64,000 bases of DNA from contig CBDCSI010000002.1 of assembly GCA_965221505.1 (NCBI GenBank), forward strand, positions 930,001 through 994,000, in the 5' to 3' direction. Made by a program: the position numbers and the translations under genes. Below are positions 27,419 to 36,623 of this stretch, piece by piece. The notes under the pieces were generated by a model, which was not told where the DNA came from, did no database searches, and was given only the letters and a program-made list of their open reading frames with translations. Origin of the DNA: CAZPXZ01 sp965221505. Its GTDB lineage: Bacteria; Pseudomonadota; Alphaproteobacteria; Rhodobacterales; CAZPXZ01. Each line of letters begins with the position of its first letter. Position 1 is the first letter of the stretch.

Positions 27419-28825
27419 TCAAGCGTGAATCGGGCCGTCCCCCACCGCGAGCGCCGCCTCCCGCATGGCTTCCGAGAGGGTGGGATGGGCGTGGCAGGTG
27501 CGCGCGACGTCCTCGGCCGCGGCGCCGAACTCCATCGCGACGCAGTATTCGTGGATCAGTTCGCCGGCCTCCGGGCCGATCACGTGCACGCCGAGAATCC
27601 GGTCCGTGGCCGCGTCGGCCAGCACCTTCACGAGACCCGTCGTCGCGCCGCGGGACTTGGCCCGCGCGTTGGCCGCGAACGGAAACTTCCCGACCCGGTA
27701 GTCCCGGCCCTCTTCCTTCAACTGCTCCTCGGTGCGACCGACCGCGGCGACCTCCGGTTCGGTGTAGATCACCGACGGGATCAGCTCCCGGTTCACGTGC
27801 CCGGCCTGGCCGGCCAGGGTTTCGGCGACCGCGATGCCCTCGTCCTCTGCCTTGTGCGCCAGCATCGGACCGGCGATCGCGTCGCCGATCGCGTAGACGC
27901 CGGGAACGGAAGTCTGCCAGCGCTCGTCCACCGCGATGCGGCCGCCGTCGTCCAGCACGAGGCCCGCGCCTTCGGCCGCGATCCCGGAAGTGGCGGGACG
28001 CCGCCCGGTCGCCACCAGGACCGCATCCGCCGCGATCGTCTGCTCCTCGCCCCCGTCCCGGGGCGCAAAGCGTACCGAGAGCGAATTGCCGTCTTCCCCG
28101 GGATCGACCCCCTGCACGGCGCTCTTCAGCTTGAACTTCAGCCCCTGCTTCGACAGCGTCCGCCGGAACGTCTTCGCGATCTCGAGATCGACGCCCGGCA
28201 CGATCTCGTCCAGAAACTCGATCACCGTCACCTGCGAGCCGAGGCGCGACCAGACGGAGCCGAGCTCCAGACCGATGACGCCGCCGCCGATCACCGCGAG
28301 CCGCTCCGGAACCTCCTCGAAGTCCAGCGCTCCGGTCGAGGTGACGATTCGTTCCTCGTCCGTCTCGACCCCGCGCAATTCCGCCGGCTCCGAGCCGGGC
28401 GCCAGCACGATGCGTTTCGCCTCCAGAGCCGATTCCGTACCGTCGGACGCGGTGACCGCGAGCTTGCCCTCGCCTTCGAGCCGGGCGCGGCCCTGGACCC
28501 GTTCGATCCCGTTCTTCTTCGTCAGGAAGGCGACGCCCCGGGTCAGCTCCTCGACCTGGCGGTCCTTGTAGTCCATCATCCGGTCGAGGTCGAAGGTGAC
28601 GCCGTCGGCCAGCACGCCCATCTCGGCGAAGTGCCCGCCGGCCTCCGAGTAGGCATGGGACGCGTGCAGGAGCGCCTTCGACGGGATGCACCCCACGTTC
28701 AGGCAGGTGCCGCCGAGCGCCTCCCGGCTTTCCACGATCGCGACCTTGAGGCCGAGCTGCGCGGCGCGGATCGCGCAAACGTAGCCGCCGGGACCCGCTC
28801 CGACGACCGCAACGTCAAAGGCCAT
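27419..28825 (-). CDS. lpdA: dihydrolipoyl dehydrogenase (E3)
   Basis: 468 residues. FAD-binding GAGPGGYVCA (9-18), the redox-active disulfide in GGTCLNVGCIPSK (Cys41/Cys46), the NAD-binding GGGVIGLELGSVW and the C-terminal catalytic pair in HAHPTLSEA (His447, Glu452) are all present. It re-oxidises the lipoyl group of the 2-oxoglutarate dehydrogenase E2 and passes electrons to NAD+. It is the last gene of the six-gene TCA operon, 19 bp after sucB, which makes a role in the 2-oxoglutarate dehydrogenase complex certain enough. Confidence 0.97.
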   Translation of the reverse strand: MAFDVAVVGAGPGGYVCAIRAAQLGLKVAIVESREALGGTCLNVGCIPSKALLHASHAYSEAGGHFAEMGVLADGVTFDLDRMMDYKDRQVEELTRGVAFLTKKNGIERVQGRARLEGEGKLAVTASDGTESALEAKRIVLAPGSEPAELRGVETDEERIVTSTGALDFEEVPERLAVIGGGVIGLELGSVWSRLGSQVTVIEFLDEIVPGVDLEIAKTFRRTLSKQGLKFKLKSAVQGVDPGEDGNSLSVRFAPRDGGEEQTIAADAVLVATGRRPATSGIAAEGAGLVLDDGGRIAVDERWQTSVPGVYAIGDAIAGPMLAHKAEDEGIAVAETLAGQAGHVNRELIPSVIYTEPEVAAVGRTEEQLKEEGRDYRVGKFPFAANARAKSRGATTGLVKVLADAATDRILGVHVIGPEAGELIHEYCVAMEFGAAAEDVARTCHAHPTLSEAMREAALAVGDGPIHA

Positions 28826-28844
28826 ACAGGCTCTCCCCCGCTTG

Positions 28845-30008
28845 TCAGAGATCCAGGACCAGGCGCGCGGGATTCTCCACGCATTCCTTGACCCGCACCA
28901 GGAAGGTCACCGCCTCCCGTCCGTCGACGATGCGATGGTCGTAGGAGAGCGCCAGATACATCATGGGACGAACGGCGATCTCGCCGTCGACGACGACCGG
29001 CCGCTCCTGGATCTTGTGCATCCCCAGAATGCCGGACTGCGGCGGGTTGAGGATCGGCGTCGACATCAGCGACCCGTAGACGCCGCCGTTCGAGATCGTG
29101 AACGTCCCGCCGGTGAGGTCCGACATCTCCAGCGCCCCGTCCCGGGCTTTCTTGCCGTAGGCGGCGATCGTCTGTTCGATCTCCGCGAAGCCCAGCCGGT
29201 CGCAATTTCGCACCACCGGAACCACCAGCCCGGTCGGGGTTCCGACGGCGACGCCGATGTCGTAGCGGTTGCGGTAGACGATGTCGGTGCCGTCGATCTC
29301 CGCGTTGACCGCCGGAATCTCCCGAAGCGCCTGCACGCAGGCCTTGACGAAGAAGCCCATGAAGCCGAGACGGGCGCCGTGCTTCTTCTCGAAGGCCTCC
29401 TTGTAGGTGCGCCGCAGCGCCATCGCCTCGCTCATGTCCACTTCGTTGAAGGTGGTCAGGATGGCCGCCGTGTCCTGCGCCTGCTTCAGACGCCGCGCGA
29501 TCGTCTGCCGGAGCCGGGTCATGGGAACCCTCGTCTCGGCCTCCTCCGGCGCCTCGACCGCAACCGCCGGCATCGCCGGCGCCGCCGACGCGGCCAGCGC
29601 GTCCGCCTTCGTGATCCGTCCGCCCCGGCCGGTCCCTTCGACCGCTTCCGGCGACACGCCCTTCTCCGCCAGGATCTTCCGCGCCGACGGCGCGTGTTCC
29701 ACGTCCGCCTCCGGCGCCGAACCGGCCGCGGGCGCGGGAGTTTCGTCCGCCGCCGCCGCTTCCGGCGCGGCGCCCTCCTCGAACATGGCCAGCACCGCGC
29801 CGGGCGCCACCGTATCGCCCGCCTCGGCCAGGATCTCGGTCAAGACCCCGCCGGCCGGCGCCGGCACTTCGAGATTGACCTTGTCCGTCTCCAGCTCGCA
29901 CAGCGACTCCCCGCTCGCCACCGCCTGGCCGGGCTTCCGGAGCCACGTCCCCAGGGTCGCTTCGGCAACGGACTCGCCCAGGGACGGAACCCGGATTTCG
30001 ATCGCCAT
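28845..30008 (-). CDS. sucB: 2-oxoglutarate dehydrogenase E2, dihydrolipoyl succinyltransferase
   Basis: 387 residues. The N-terminal lipoyl domain carries Lys43 in ELETDKVNLE. An Ala/Pro/Glu-rich linker leads to the peripheral subunit-binding domain (SARKILAEKGV, about 110-140). The catalytic domain ends with SYDHRIVDGREA (His358, Asp362), the acyltransferase active site. One lipoyl domain only, as expected for SucB. It forms the core of the complex and transfers succinyl to CoA. Located 22 bp after sucA. Confidence 0.97.
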   Translation of the reverse strand: MAIEIRVPSLGESVAEATLGTWLRKPGQAVASGESLCELETDKVNLEVPAPAGGVLTEILAEAGDTVAPGAVLAMFEEGAAPEAAAADETPAPAAGSAPEADVEHAPSARKILAEKGVSPEAVEGTGRGGRITKADALAASAAPAMPAVAVEAPEEAETRVPMTRLRQTIARRLKQAQDTAAILTTFNEVDMSEAMALRRTYKEAFEKKHGARLGFMGFFVKACVQALREIPAVNAEIDGTDIVYRNRYDIGVAVGTPTGLVVPVVRNCDRLGFAEIEQTIAAYGKKARDGALEMSDLTGGTFTISNGGVYGSLMSTPILNPPQSGILGMHKIQERPVVVDGEIAVRPMMYLALSYDHRIVDGREAVTFLVRVKECVENPARLVLDL

Positions 30009-30030
30009 ATCCTCTCTCCTCCAGCCGGGA

Positions 30031-33000
30031 TCAACCGTCGCTCAGGGACTCTTCCACCAGCGCGGCCTGCTCCTGGGCATGCCGCATGCCGAGCCCGGTC
30101 GCCGGGGACGCCGACGCGTGACGCCCGACGTAACGCGGGCGCAGGCAGGCGCCGCCGAGACGGTCCAGCATCCATTCCAGCGTCGGCGCCACGAACGTCC
30201 AGGCGCCCTGGTTCCTCGGCTCCTCCTGGCACCAGACGACCTCCGCGTTCGGGAACCGCGCCATCTCGTGCATCAGGGAGATGGCCGGGAACGGGTAGAG
30301 CTGTTCGAGGCGCATCACGTAGACGTCCTCGACGCCCGCGTCCTCCTTCGCCTGCAAGAGGTCGAAATACACCTTGCCCGAACAGAGCACGACCCGGCGG
30401 ATCTCTTCGTCGGGCACCAGGGTCGCCTCGGTGTTGTTCGCGATCTGCGCGTCGTCCCACAGCACCCGGTGGAAGCTCGATCCGTTCGCCATCTCGTCGA
30501 GTCGCGAGACGCAGCGCGGATGCCGCAGCAGCGACTTCGGGGTCATGATCACCAGGGGCTTGCGGAAGCTCCGTTTCATCTGGCGACGGAGGACATGGAA
30601 GTAATTCGCCGGCGTCGTGCAATTGGCGACGATCCAGTTGTTCTCGGCCGAGAGCTGCAGGAACCGCTCGAGCCGCGCCGAGGAGTGCTCGGGTCCCTGT
30701 CCCTCGAACCCGTGCGGCAGGAGCATGACCAGGCCGGACATGCGGAGCCACTTCTTCTCCCCCGAGGAGACGAACTGGTCGATCATGATCTGGGCGCCGT
30801 TGGCGAAGTCGCCGAATTGCGCCTCCCAGATCGCCAGCGCCTCCGGCTTCGCCAGCGAATAGCCGTATTCGAAGCCGAGCACGGCGTATTCGGAGAGCAT
30901 CGAATCCACCACCTCGAGCTCCGCCTGGCCGTCCTCGAGGTGGTTGAGCGGCAGATGCCGCCCCTCCCGCTCCTGGTCGATCACGCCGGCGTGCCGCTGC
31001 GAGAACGTGCCCCGCGTGCAGTCCTGCCCGGAGAGCCGGACGGACGTGCCCTCGAGCAGCAGGCTTCCGAAGGCGAGCGCTTCCGCCGTCGCCCAGTCGA
31101 TGCCCTTGCCCGATCGGACCGCCTCCCTGCGCCCCTCGAGGACGCGCGAGACCGTACGGTGCAGTTTGAAGTCCTCCGGCACCCGCGACATTCCCTCGCC
31201 CACCGCTCCGAGCCTGCCGGCCTCGACGCCGGTGTCGCCGCGCTGGTAGACCCCGCCGTGCTTGCCGAGACCGGACCAGCGACCGTCCAGCCAGTCGGCC
31301 TTGTTCGGCCGGTAGTTCGCGCTGGCTTCGAACGACTCGTCCAGCTCCTGCGCGAACTCCCGCTTCTCCGCCTCGAACTCGTCCCGCGTCAGCACGCCCT
31401 CTCCGATCAGCCGGTCTGCGTAGATCTCGAGGGCGGTCGGCCGCGACCGGATGTTCCGGTACATCAGCGGCTGGGTGAACATCGGCTCGTCGCCCTCGTT
31501 ATGGCCGAAGCGCCGGTAACAGAACATGTCGATCACCACGTCCCGGCCGAACCGCTGCCGGTATTCGACCGCCACCTTCGCCGCATGCACGACCGCTTCC
31601 GGATCGTCGCCGTTCACGTGGAAGATCGGGCACTCGACCATCAGCGCGATGTCGGACGGATAGGGCGAGGAACGCGAGTTGTGCGGCGCCGTGGTGAAGC
31701 CGATCTGGTTGTTGACGATCACGTGGATCGCCCCGCCGGTGCGGGTTCCCCGGAGCCCCGAGAGCCCGAGACACTCCGCCACCACCCCCTGTCCGGCGAA
31801 GGCCGCGTCGCCGTGCAGGAGGAGCGGAAGCACCCGGCTGTGTTCCTTGTCGCCCCGCTGCTCCTGCTTGGCGCGAACCTTGCCGAGCACGACCGGATCC
31901 ACCGCCTCCAGATGCGAGGGGTTCGCGGTCAGCGAGAGATGCACCGGGTTGCCGTCGAACTCGCGGTCGGCCGACGAGCCCAGGTGATACTTGACGTCGC
32001 CGGATCCCTCGACTTCCTCCGGCGTCGAGGAGCCGCCGCGGAACTCGTGAAAGATCGCGTGATAGGGCTTCGACATCACGTTGGCCAGCACGTTCAGCCG
32101 GCCGCGATGCGGCATGCCAATGACGATCTCTTCCACGCCCAGCGCGCCGCCGCGCTTGATGATCTGCTCCATGGCCGGAATCAGCGATTCCGCCCCGTCC
32201 AGCCCGAAGCGCTTGGTGCCGACGTATTTCTGGCCCAGGAACCGCTCGAATCCCTCGGCCTCGATCAGCTTGCGAAGGATCGCCCGGCGCCCGCGTTCGG
32301 TGAAGGACACTTCCTTGCCGAGACCCTCGATCCGGTCCCGCAGCCAACCGGCCGCCTCCGGCAGCGAGATGTGCATGTATTGCAGGGCGAAGGTCCCGCA
32401 ATAGGTCCGTCGCACGAGATCGAGGATCTCGCGCAGCGTGGCGCGCTCGAGGCCCAGAACGTGATCGAGGTAGATCGACCGGTCCATGTCGGCCTCGCCG
32501 AACCCGTAATGGGCCGGATCCATCGAGGGATGCGGATGCGGCTTCGAGAGGCCGAGCGGATCGAGGTCGGCGACGAGATGGCCCCGGAACCGGAAAGCGC
32601 GGATCAGCATCAGCGCCCGGATCGAGTCCACCGTCGCCTGGTGAACCTCCGCCTCCGAGACGGCCCGCCCTTCCCGGGCGGCGCTCTCTCGCACCCGCCC
32701 GTCGAGCGCTTCCGCGCTGGGCAGCCGGCTCCAGTCCCCGTCGAGCGCCGCGATCCATTCCCCGCTCGCCCGGACGGGCCAGTCCGCCCGCTTCCAGGCG
32801 GGGCCTCGCGCGGACGCGCAGGCGTCCTCCGGCGCGTCGCCCAGTTCGGCGAAATACCGCCGCCAGCTCTCCCCTACGCTGGCCGGATCCTCGGCGTAGC
32901 GGGCGTAAAGCCCCTCGACATACGCCGCGTTCGCACCCTGCAGGAACGAACTGGCATGCGCCCCTTCCGTTCCCGGGATGCCTGGAGACTCCGCGTCCAT
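30031..33000 (-). CDS. sucA: 2-oxoglutarate dehydrogenase E1 component
   Basis: 989 residues, slightly long but normal for the family. It has the N-terminal E2-binding segment (FLQGANAAYVEGLYARY), IGMPHRGRLNVLANV, the thiamine-diphosphate/Mg site around VNGDDPEAVV, YRRFGHNEGDEP and the C-terminal pyrimidine domain ending with CQEEPRNQGAW. It decarboxylates 2-oxoglutarate and loads the succinyl group on E2. Third step of the operon, 32 bp after sucD. Confidence 0.97.
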   Translation of the reverse strand: MDAESPGIPGTEGAHASSFLQGANAAYVEGLYARYAEDPASVGESWRRYFAELGDAPEDACASARGPAWKRADWPVRASGEWIAALDGDWSRLPSAEALDGRVRESAAREGRAVSEAEVHQATVDSIRALMLIRAFRFRGHLVADLDPLGLSKPHPHPSMDPAHYGFGEADMDRSIYLDHVLGLERATLREILDLVRRTYCGTFALQYMHISLPEAAGWLRDRIEGLGKEVSFTERGRRAILRKLIEAEGFERFLGQKYVGTKRFGLDGAESLIPAMEQIIKRGGALGVEEIVIGMPHRGRLNVLANVMSKPYHAIFHEFRGGSSTPEEVEGSGDVKYHLGSSADREFDGNPVHLSLTANPSHLEAVDPVVLGKVRAKQEQRGDKEHSRVLPLLLHGDAAFAGQGVVAECLGLSGLRGTRTGGAIHVIVNNQIGFTTAPHNSRSSPYPSDIALMVECPIFHVNGDDPEAVVHAAKVAVEYRQRFGRDVVIDMFCYRRFGHNEGDEPMFTQPLMYRNIRSRPTALEIYADRLIGEGVLTRDEFEAEKREFAQELDESFEASANYRPNKADWLDGRWSGLGKHGGVYQRGDTGVEAGRLGAVGEGMSRVPEDFKLHRTVSRVLEGRREAVRSGKGIDWATAEALAFGSLLLEGTSVRLSGQDCTRGTFSQRHAGVIDQEREGRHLPLNHLEDGQAELEVVDSMLSEYAVLGFEYGYSLAKPEALAIWEAQFGDFANGAQIMIDQFVSSGEKKWLRMSGLVMLLPHGFEGQGPEHSSARLERFLQLSAENNWIVANCTTPANYFHVLRRQMKRSFRKPLVIMTPKSLLRHPRCVSRLDEMANGSSFHRVLWDDAQIANNTEATLVPDEEIRRVVLCSGKVYFDLLQAKEDAGVEDVYVMRLEQLYPFPAISLMHEMARFPNAEVVWCQEEPRNQGAWTFVAPTLEWMLDRLGGACLRPRYVGRHASASPATGLGMRHAQEQAALVEESLSDG

Positions 33001-33032
33001 CGTTCTCCGGCGCTCCTCTTACGCTTCGGTTC

Positions 33033-33908
33033 CTACCCCGCCATCGCCGTTCGCATGGCCTCGCCGATCTCCGCCGGCGAATCCGCGACCGCGATCCCGG
33101 CGCCGCGCATCGCCTCGATCTTGTCGCCGGCGCCGCCCTTGCCGCCCGAGACGATGGCGCCGGCATGGCCCATCCGCCGACCCGGCGGCGCGGTAAGACC
33201 GGCGATGAACCCGGCGACCGGCTTCTTCACCCGCGACTCCCGGAGGAACGCCGCAGCGTCCTCCTCCGCCGTGCCGCCGATCTCGCCGATCATCACGATC
33301 CCCTCGGTCTCGTCGTCCTTCAGGAACAGCTCCAGCACGTCGACGAATTCGGTGCCCTTGACCGGATCGCCGCCGATGCCGACGCAGGTCGACTGGCCGA
33401 GACCGGCGACGGTGGTTTGCGCGACCGCCTCGTAGGTCAGCGTTCCGGAGCGCGAGACGATGCCGACGCTGCCGCGACGGTGAATATGCCCCGGCATGAT
33501 GCCGATCTTGCAGGCGTCGGGGGTGATCACGCCCGGACAATTCGGCCCCACCAGCCTCGTGTCGGATCCCTCCAGCACGGCCGCGACGCGCACCATGTCG
33601 AGCACCGGAATGCCTTCGGTGATGCAGACCACGAGCCCGATCCCGGCGTCCGCGGCCTCGAGGATGGCGTCGGCCGCGAAGGGGGGCGGAACGTAGATCA
33701 CGCTGGCGTCCGCGCCGGTCGCCTCGCGCGCCTCGTAGACCGTGTCGAACACGGGCAGGCCGATATGCTCGCTTCCGCCCTTGCCGGGGGTCACGCCCCC
33801 CACCATGCGGGTGCCGTAGGCGATCGCCTGCTCCGTATGGAACGTGCCCTGCGCCCCGGTCAGGCCCTGGCAGATCACCCGGGTTTCGGAATCGACGAGA
33901 ACCGCCAT
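33033..33908 (-). CDS. sucD: succinyl-CoA synthetase alpha subunit
   Basis: 291 residues. The CoA-binding fold (GLTGAQGTFHTEQ, PPPFAADAI) and the phosphohistidine loop RMGHAGAIVSGGKG with His248 are present, along with GEIGGTAEEDAA. It pairs with SucC to make succinate and ATP/GTP from succinyl-CoA. It starts 2 bp after the sucC stop, so the two are coupled for equal expression. Confidence 0.97.
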   Translation of the reverse strand: MAVLVDSETRVICQGLTGAQGTFHTEQAIAYGTRMVGGVTPGKGGSEHIGLPVFDTVYEAREATGADASVIYVPPPFAADAILEAADAGIGLVVCITEGIPVLDMVRVAAVLEGSDTRLVGPNCPGVITPDACKIGIMPGHIHRRGSVGIVSRSGTLTYEAVAQTTVAGLGQSTCVGIGGDPVKGTEFVDVLELFLKDDETEGIVMIGEIGGTAEEDAAAFLRESRVKKPVAGFIAGLTAPPGRRMGHAGAIVSGGKGGAGDKIEAMRGAGIAVADSPAEIGEAMRTAMAG

Positions 33909-33910
33909 GT

Positions 33911-35107
33911 TCAGGCCTCCCTGACCGCTGCCACGATCTTGGCCGCGGCGTCTCCCAGATCGTCGGCCGCCATGACCGCGAGGTCGGACTCGGCCAGGAT
34001 CTTCTTGCCCAGCTCGACGTTGGTGCCTTCGAGCCGCACGACCAGAGGCACTTCGAGCGCCACCTCCCGCGCCGCGGCGACCACGCCTTCCGCGATCACG
34101 TCGCAGCGCATGATGCCGCCGAAGATGTTCACCAGCACGCCCCGGACGTTCTCGTCCGAGAGCAGGATCTTGAAGGCGGCCGTCACCCGTTCCCTCGTGG
34201 CGCCGCCGCCGACGTCCAGGAAGTTCGCCGGCGAGCCGCCGTGCAGCTTGATGATGTCCATGGTCGCCATGGCGAGGCCGGCGCCGTTCACCATGCAGCC
34301 GATCTCGCCGTCCAGCGCGATGTAGTTCAGGTCGTGGCGCGACGCCTCGATCTCGCGCGGGTCCTCTTCCGCCTCGTCGCGCAGCGCGAGCGCGTCGCGC
34401 TGCCGGAAGAGGGCGTTGGAGTCGAAGCCGAGCTTGCAGTCGAGGCAGATCAGCGAGCCGCTATCGTCCAGCACCAGCGGGTTGATCTCGACCAGCGAGC
34501 AGTCGTTCTTCAGGAATACGTCGTAGAGGCCCCGGACCAGGCTGCCGCACTGCTTCGCCGCCGCGCCCGAAAGCCCCAGCGCGCTCGCGACGCGGCGCCC
34601 GTGAAACGGCTGGATGCCGCTCGCGGGATCGACCGAGAAGGTCAGGATCTTCTCCGGCGTCTCCGCGGCGACCGCCTCGATGTCCATGCCGCCCTCGGTC
34701 GAGGCGACGAAGGCGACGCGGCCGGTCGAGCGGTCGACGAGCAGCGAGAGGTAGAACTCGTTCTCGATCCGGCAGCCGGACTCGACGTAGACCCGGCCCA
34801 CGAGCCGACCGGCGGGCCCCGTCTGGTGGGTGACGAGCGTCGAGCCGAGCATCTGGTTGGCGTGTTCCCAGACTTCCTCGCGATCCTGCGCGAGCCTGAC
34901 GCCGCCGCCCTCCCCGGCCGCGGCCTCGGCGAACCGGCCCTTGCCGCGTCCGCCGGCGTGGATCTGGGCCTTGACCACCCAGGGGGGACCGGGCAACTCC
35001 CCCGCGGCCGCGCGGGCGTCCTGGGCGCTGAAAGCGACCCGCCCGGGGCCGACCGGCACGCCGGCCGCGGCGAGAATCTGCTTCGCCTGATACTCGTGAA
35101 TGTTCAT
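33911..35107 (-). CDS. sucC: succinyl-CoA synthetase beta subunit
   Basis: 398 residues. It begins MNIHEYQAKQILAAAGVPVG, the ATP-grasp start of SucC. VVKAQIHAGGRGKGR binds nucleotide, VEINPLVL and MVNGAGLAMATMD belong to the catalytic and subunit-interaction regions, and VNIFGGIMRCD closes the C-terminal domain. Second gene of the operon, 21 bp after mdh. Confidence 0.97.
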   Translation of the reverse strand: MNIHEYQAKQILAAAGVPVGPGRVAFSAQDARAAAGELPGPPWVVKAQIHAGGRGKGRFAEAAAGEGGGVRLAQDREEVWEHANQMLGSTLVTHQTGPAGRLVGRVYVESGCRIENEFYLSLLVDRSTGRVAFVASTEGGMDIEAVAAETPEKILTFSVDPASGIQPFHGRRVASALGLSGAAAKQCGSLVRGLYDVFLKNDCSLVEINPLVLDDSGSLICLDCKLGFDSNALFRQRDALALRDEAEEDPREIEASRHDLNYIALDGEIGCMVNGAGLAMATMDIIKLHGGSPANFLDVGGGATRERVTAAFKILLSDENVRGVLVNIFGGIMRCDVIAEGVVAAAREVALEVPLVVRLEGTNVELGKKILAESDLAVMAADDLGDAAAKIVAAVREA

Positions 35108-35128
35108 GGGGGGGCTCCCGTCGGGCGT

Positions 35129-36103
35129 TCAGGCGGTCGAGCCGAGCGCCGGGTCGATCGCCCGGCAGGCCTGCAGCAAACCGCGGACCGCTTCCACCGA
35201 GGTATCGAGCATTTCCCGCTCGCCCGGATCGAGGTCGATCTCGACCACCCGCTCGACGCCGCCCGCGCCGAGGACGCAGGGCACGCCGACATAGAGGCCG
35301 TCCAGACCGTAGGCGCCGTCCACCCAGGCGGCGCAGGGCAGGATGCGCTTGCGGTCGTGCAGATAGGCCGACGCCATCTCGATCGCGGCGGCGGCCGGTG
35401 CGTAGAAGGCGGACCCGGTCTTCAGGTGCGAGACGATCTCCGCGCCGCCGTCGCGGGTGCGCTGCACGATCGCGTCCAGGCGCTCCCCGGAGATCCAGCC
35501 CATGCGCACCAGATCGGGCAACGGAATGCCGGCGACGGTGGAGTAGCGGACCAGCGGCACCATGGTGTCGCCGTGGCCGCCGAGGACGAAGGCGCTCACG
35601 TCCTGCACCGAGACCCCGGCCTCGTCCGCGACGAAGCGCCGGAACCGGGCGCTGTCCAGCACCCCGGCCATACCCACGACCTTGTGCGTCGGCAGCCCCG
35701 AATACTCCCGGAACGCCCAGACCATCGCGTCCAGCGGATTGGTGATGCAGACGACGAACGCGTCCGGCGCATGGGCCGCGATGCCTTCGCCGACCGACTT
35801 CATCACCTTGAGGTTGGTGGTCAGGAGATCGTCCCGGCTCATTCCGGGCTTGCGGGCGATCCCGGCGGTGACGATGCAGACGTCGGCGCCGGCGATGGCG
35901 CCGTAGTCCGACACGGTGCCCTCGAACGCGCCGTCGAATCCGAGGATCGGCGCGCTCTGGCCGATATCGAGCGCCTTGCCGGTGGGAATGCCCTCCGCCA
36001 CGTCGAAGAGGACGACGTCCCCCAGCTCCTGCTCGCCGGCCAGGAGAGCGAGGGTGCCGCCGATATTGCCGGCGCCGACGAGAGCGATCCTGGAGCGTGC
36101 CAT
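35129..36103 (-). CDS. mdh: malate dehydrogenase
   Basis: 324 residues from the ATG at 36103 (MARSRIALVGAGNIGGTLA). The NAD motif GAGNIGG (10-16), substrate arginines in ARKPGMSRDDLL (Arg84, Arg90) and Arg in AFREYSGLP-preceding region, and the catalytic His177 in LGGHGDTMVP are present. It is the LDH-like malate dehydrogenase typical of alphaproteobacteria. It heads the mdh-sucCDAB-lpd operon, linking malate oxidation with 2-oxoglutarate oxidation. Confidence 0.97.
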   Translation of the reverse strand: MARSRIALVGAGNIGGTLALLAGEQELGDVVLFDVAEGIPTGKALDIGQSAPILGFDGAFEGTVSDYGAIAGADVCIVTAGIARKPGMSRDDLLTTNLKVMKSVGEGIAAHAPDAFVVCITNPLDAMVWAFREYSGLPTHKVVGMAGVLDSARFRRFVADEAGVSVQDVSAFVLGGHGDTMVPLVRYSTVAGIPLPDLVRMGWISGERLDAIVQRTRDGGAEIVSHLKTGSAFYAPAAAAIEMASAYLHDRKRILPCAAWVDGAYGLDGLYVGVPCVLGAGGVERVVEIDLDPGEREMLDTSVEAVRGLLQACRAIDPALGSTA

Positions 36104-36623
36104 CCCGATCCTCCGGTAGTTGACTGACGTTGCGGGTATATCGGCAGAATGCCGAACCTGCAACGATCCGGGGCCTGCGCGCGGCGGCAGGCGGCGCCCG
36201 TCCCGGTCGAGGAATTGCCGTGCGGAACGCCGTTCGCGCGGGGAGCGTGGCCTCCGTCGCCGTCTCGCCCGAAGGAAGCGCGCCGCCGGCAGGATCGGGG
36301 TCGCGGCAACGGCGCTTCGGCGGACGCGGACGCTCGCCCGAGCCGGGCGCGACCTCCCTCGACCGACCGGAACCCGGCGCACGGCCCGGCGCCGACGAGA
36401 TCGCGCCGGAACGAGCGCGGGGGACCGGCCCCGGCGCAGGCCGGTCTCGTCTCTCCCGTCCCGGCCCGCTCCCGAACCGCGAATCCCGCGCCGTTCGGAC
36501 TGCATTCGCGTCGCGTCCGCTCCCGTGTCCGGTATGCGGCAAGGGTAGGCGGAGACGACTCCTGCTACCGTCGCCCGCGAGCGGCGGCGCCCGCCGAAGC
36601 GCCGTTGCCGGGAGGCACGCGTC
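36104..36623. other. 520-bp divergent intergenic region
   Basis: Between mdh and chrA. Very GC-rich, no gene supported on either strand. The TCA operon promoter should lie just right of 36103, where the sequence is briefly AT-richer (TTGACTGACG... at 36120), but no full promoter is convincing. Confidence 0.4.

Noticed and set aside
29407..33435. Long plus-strand open frame over sucA/sucB
   Set aside because: Lies opposite two unmistakable TCA-cycle genes and shows no protein-like pattern.
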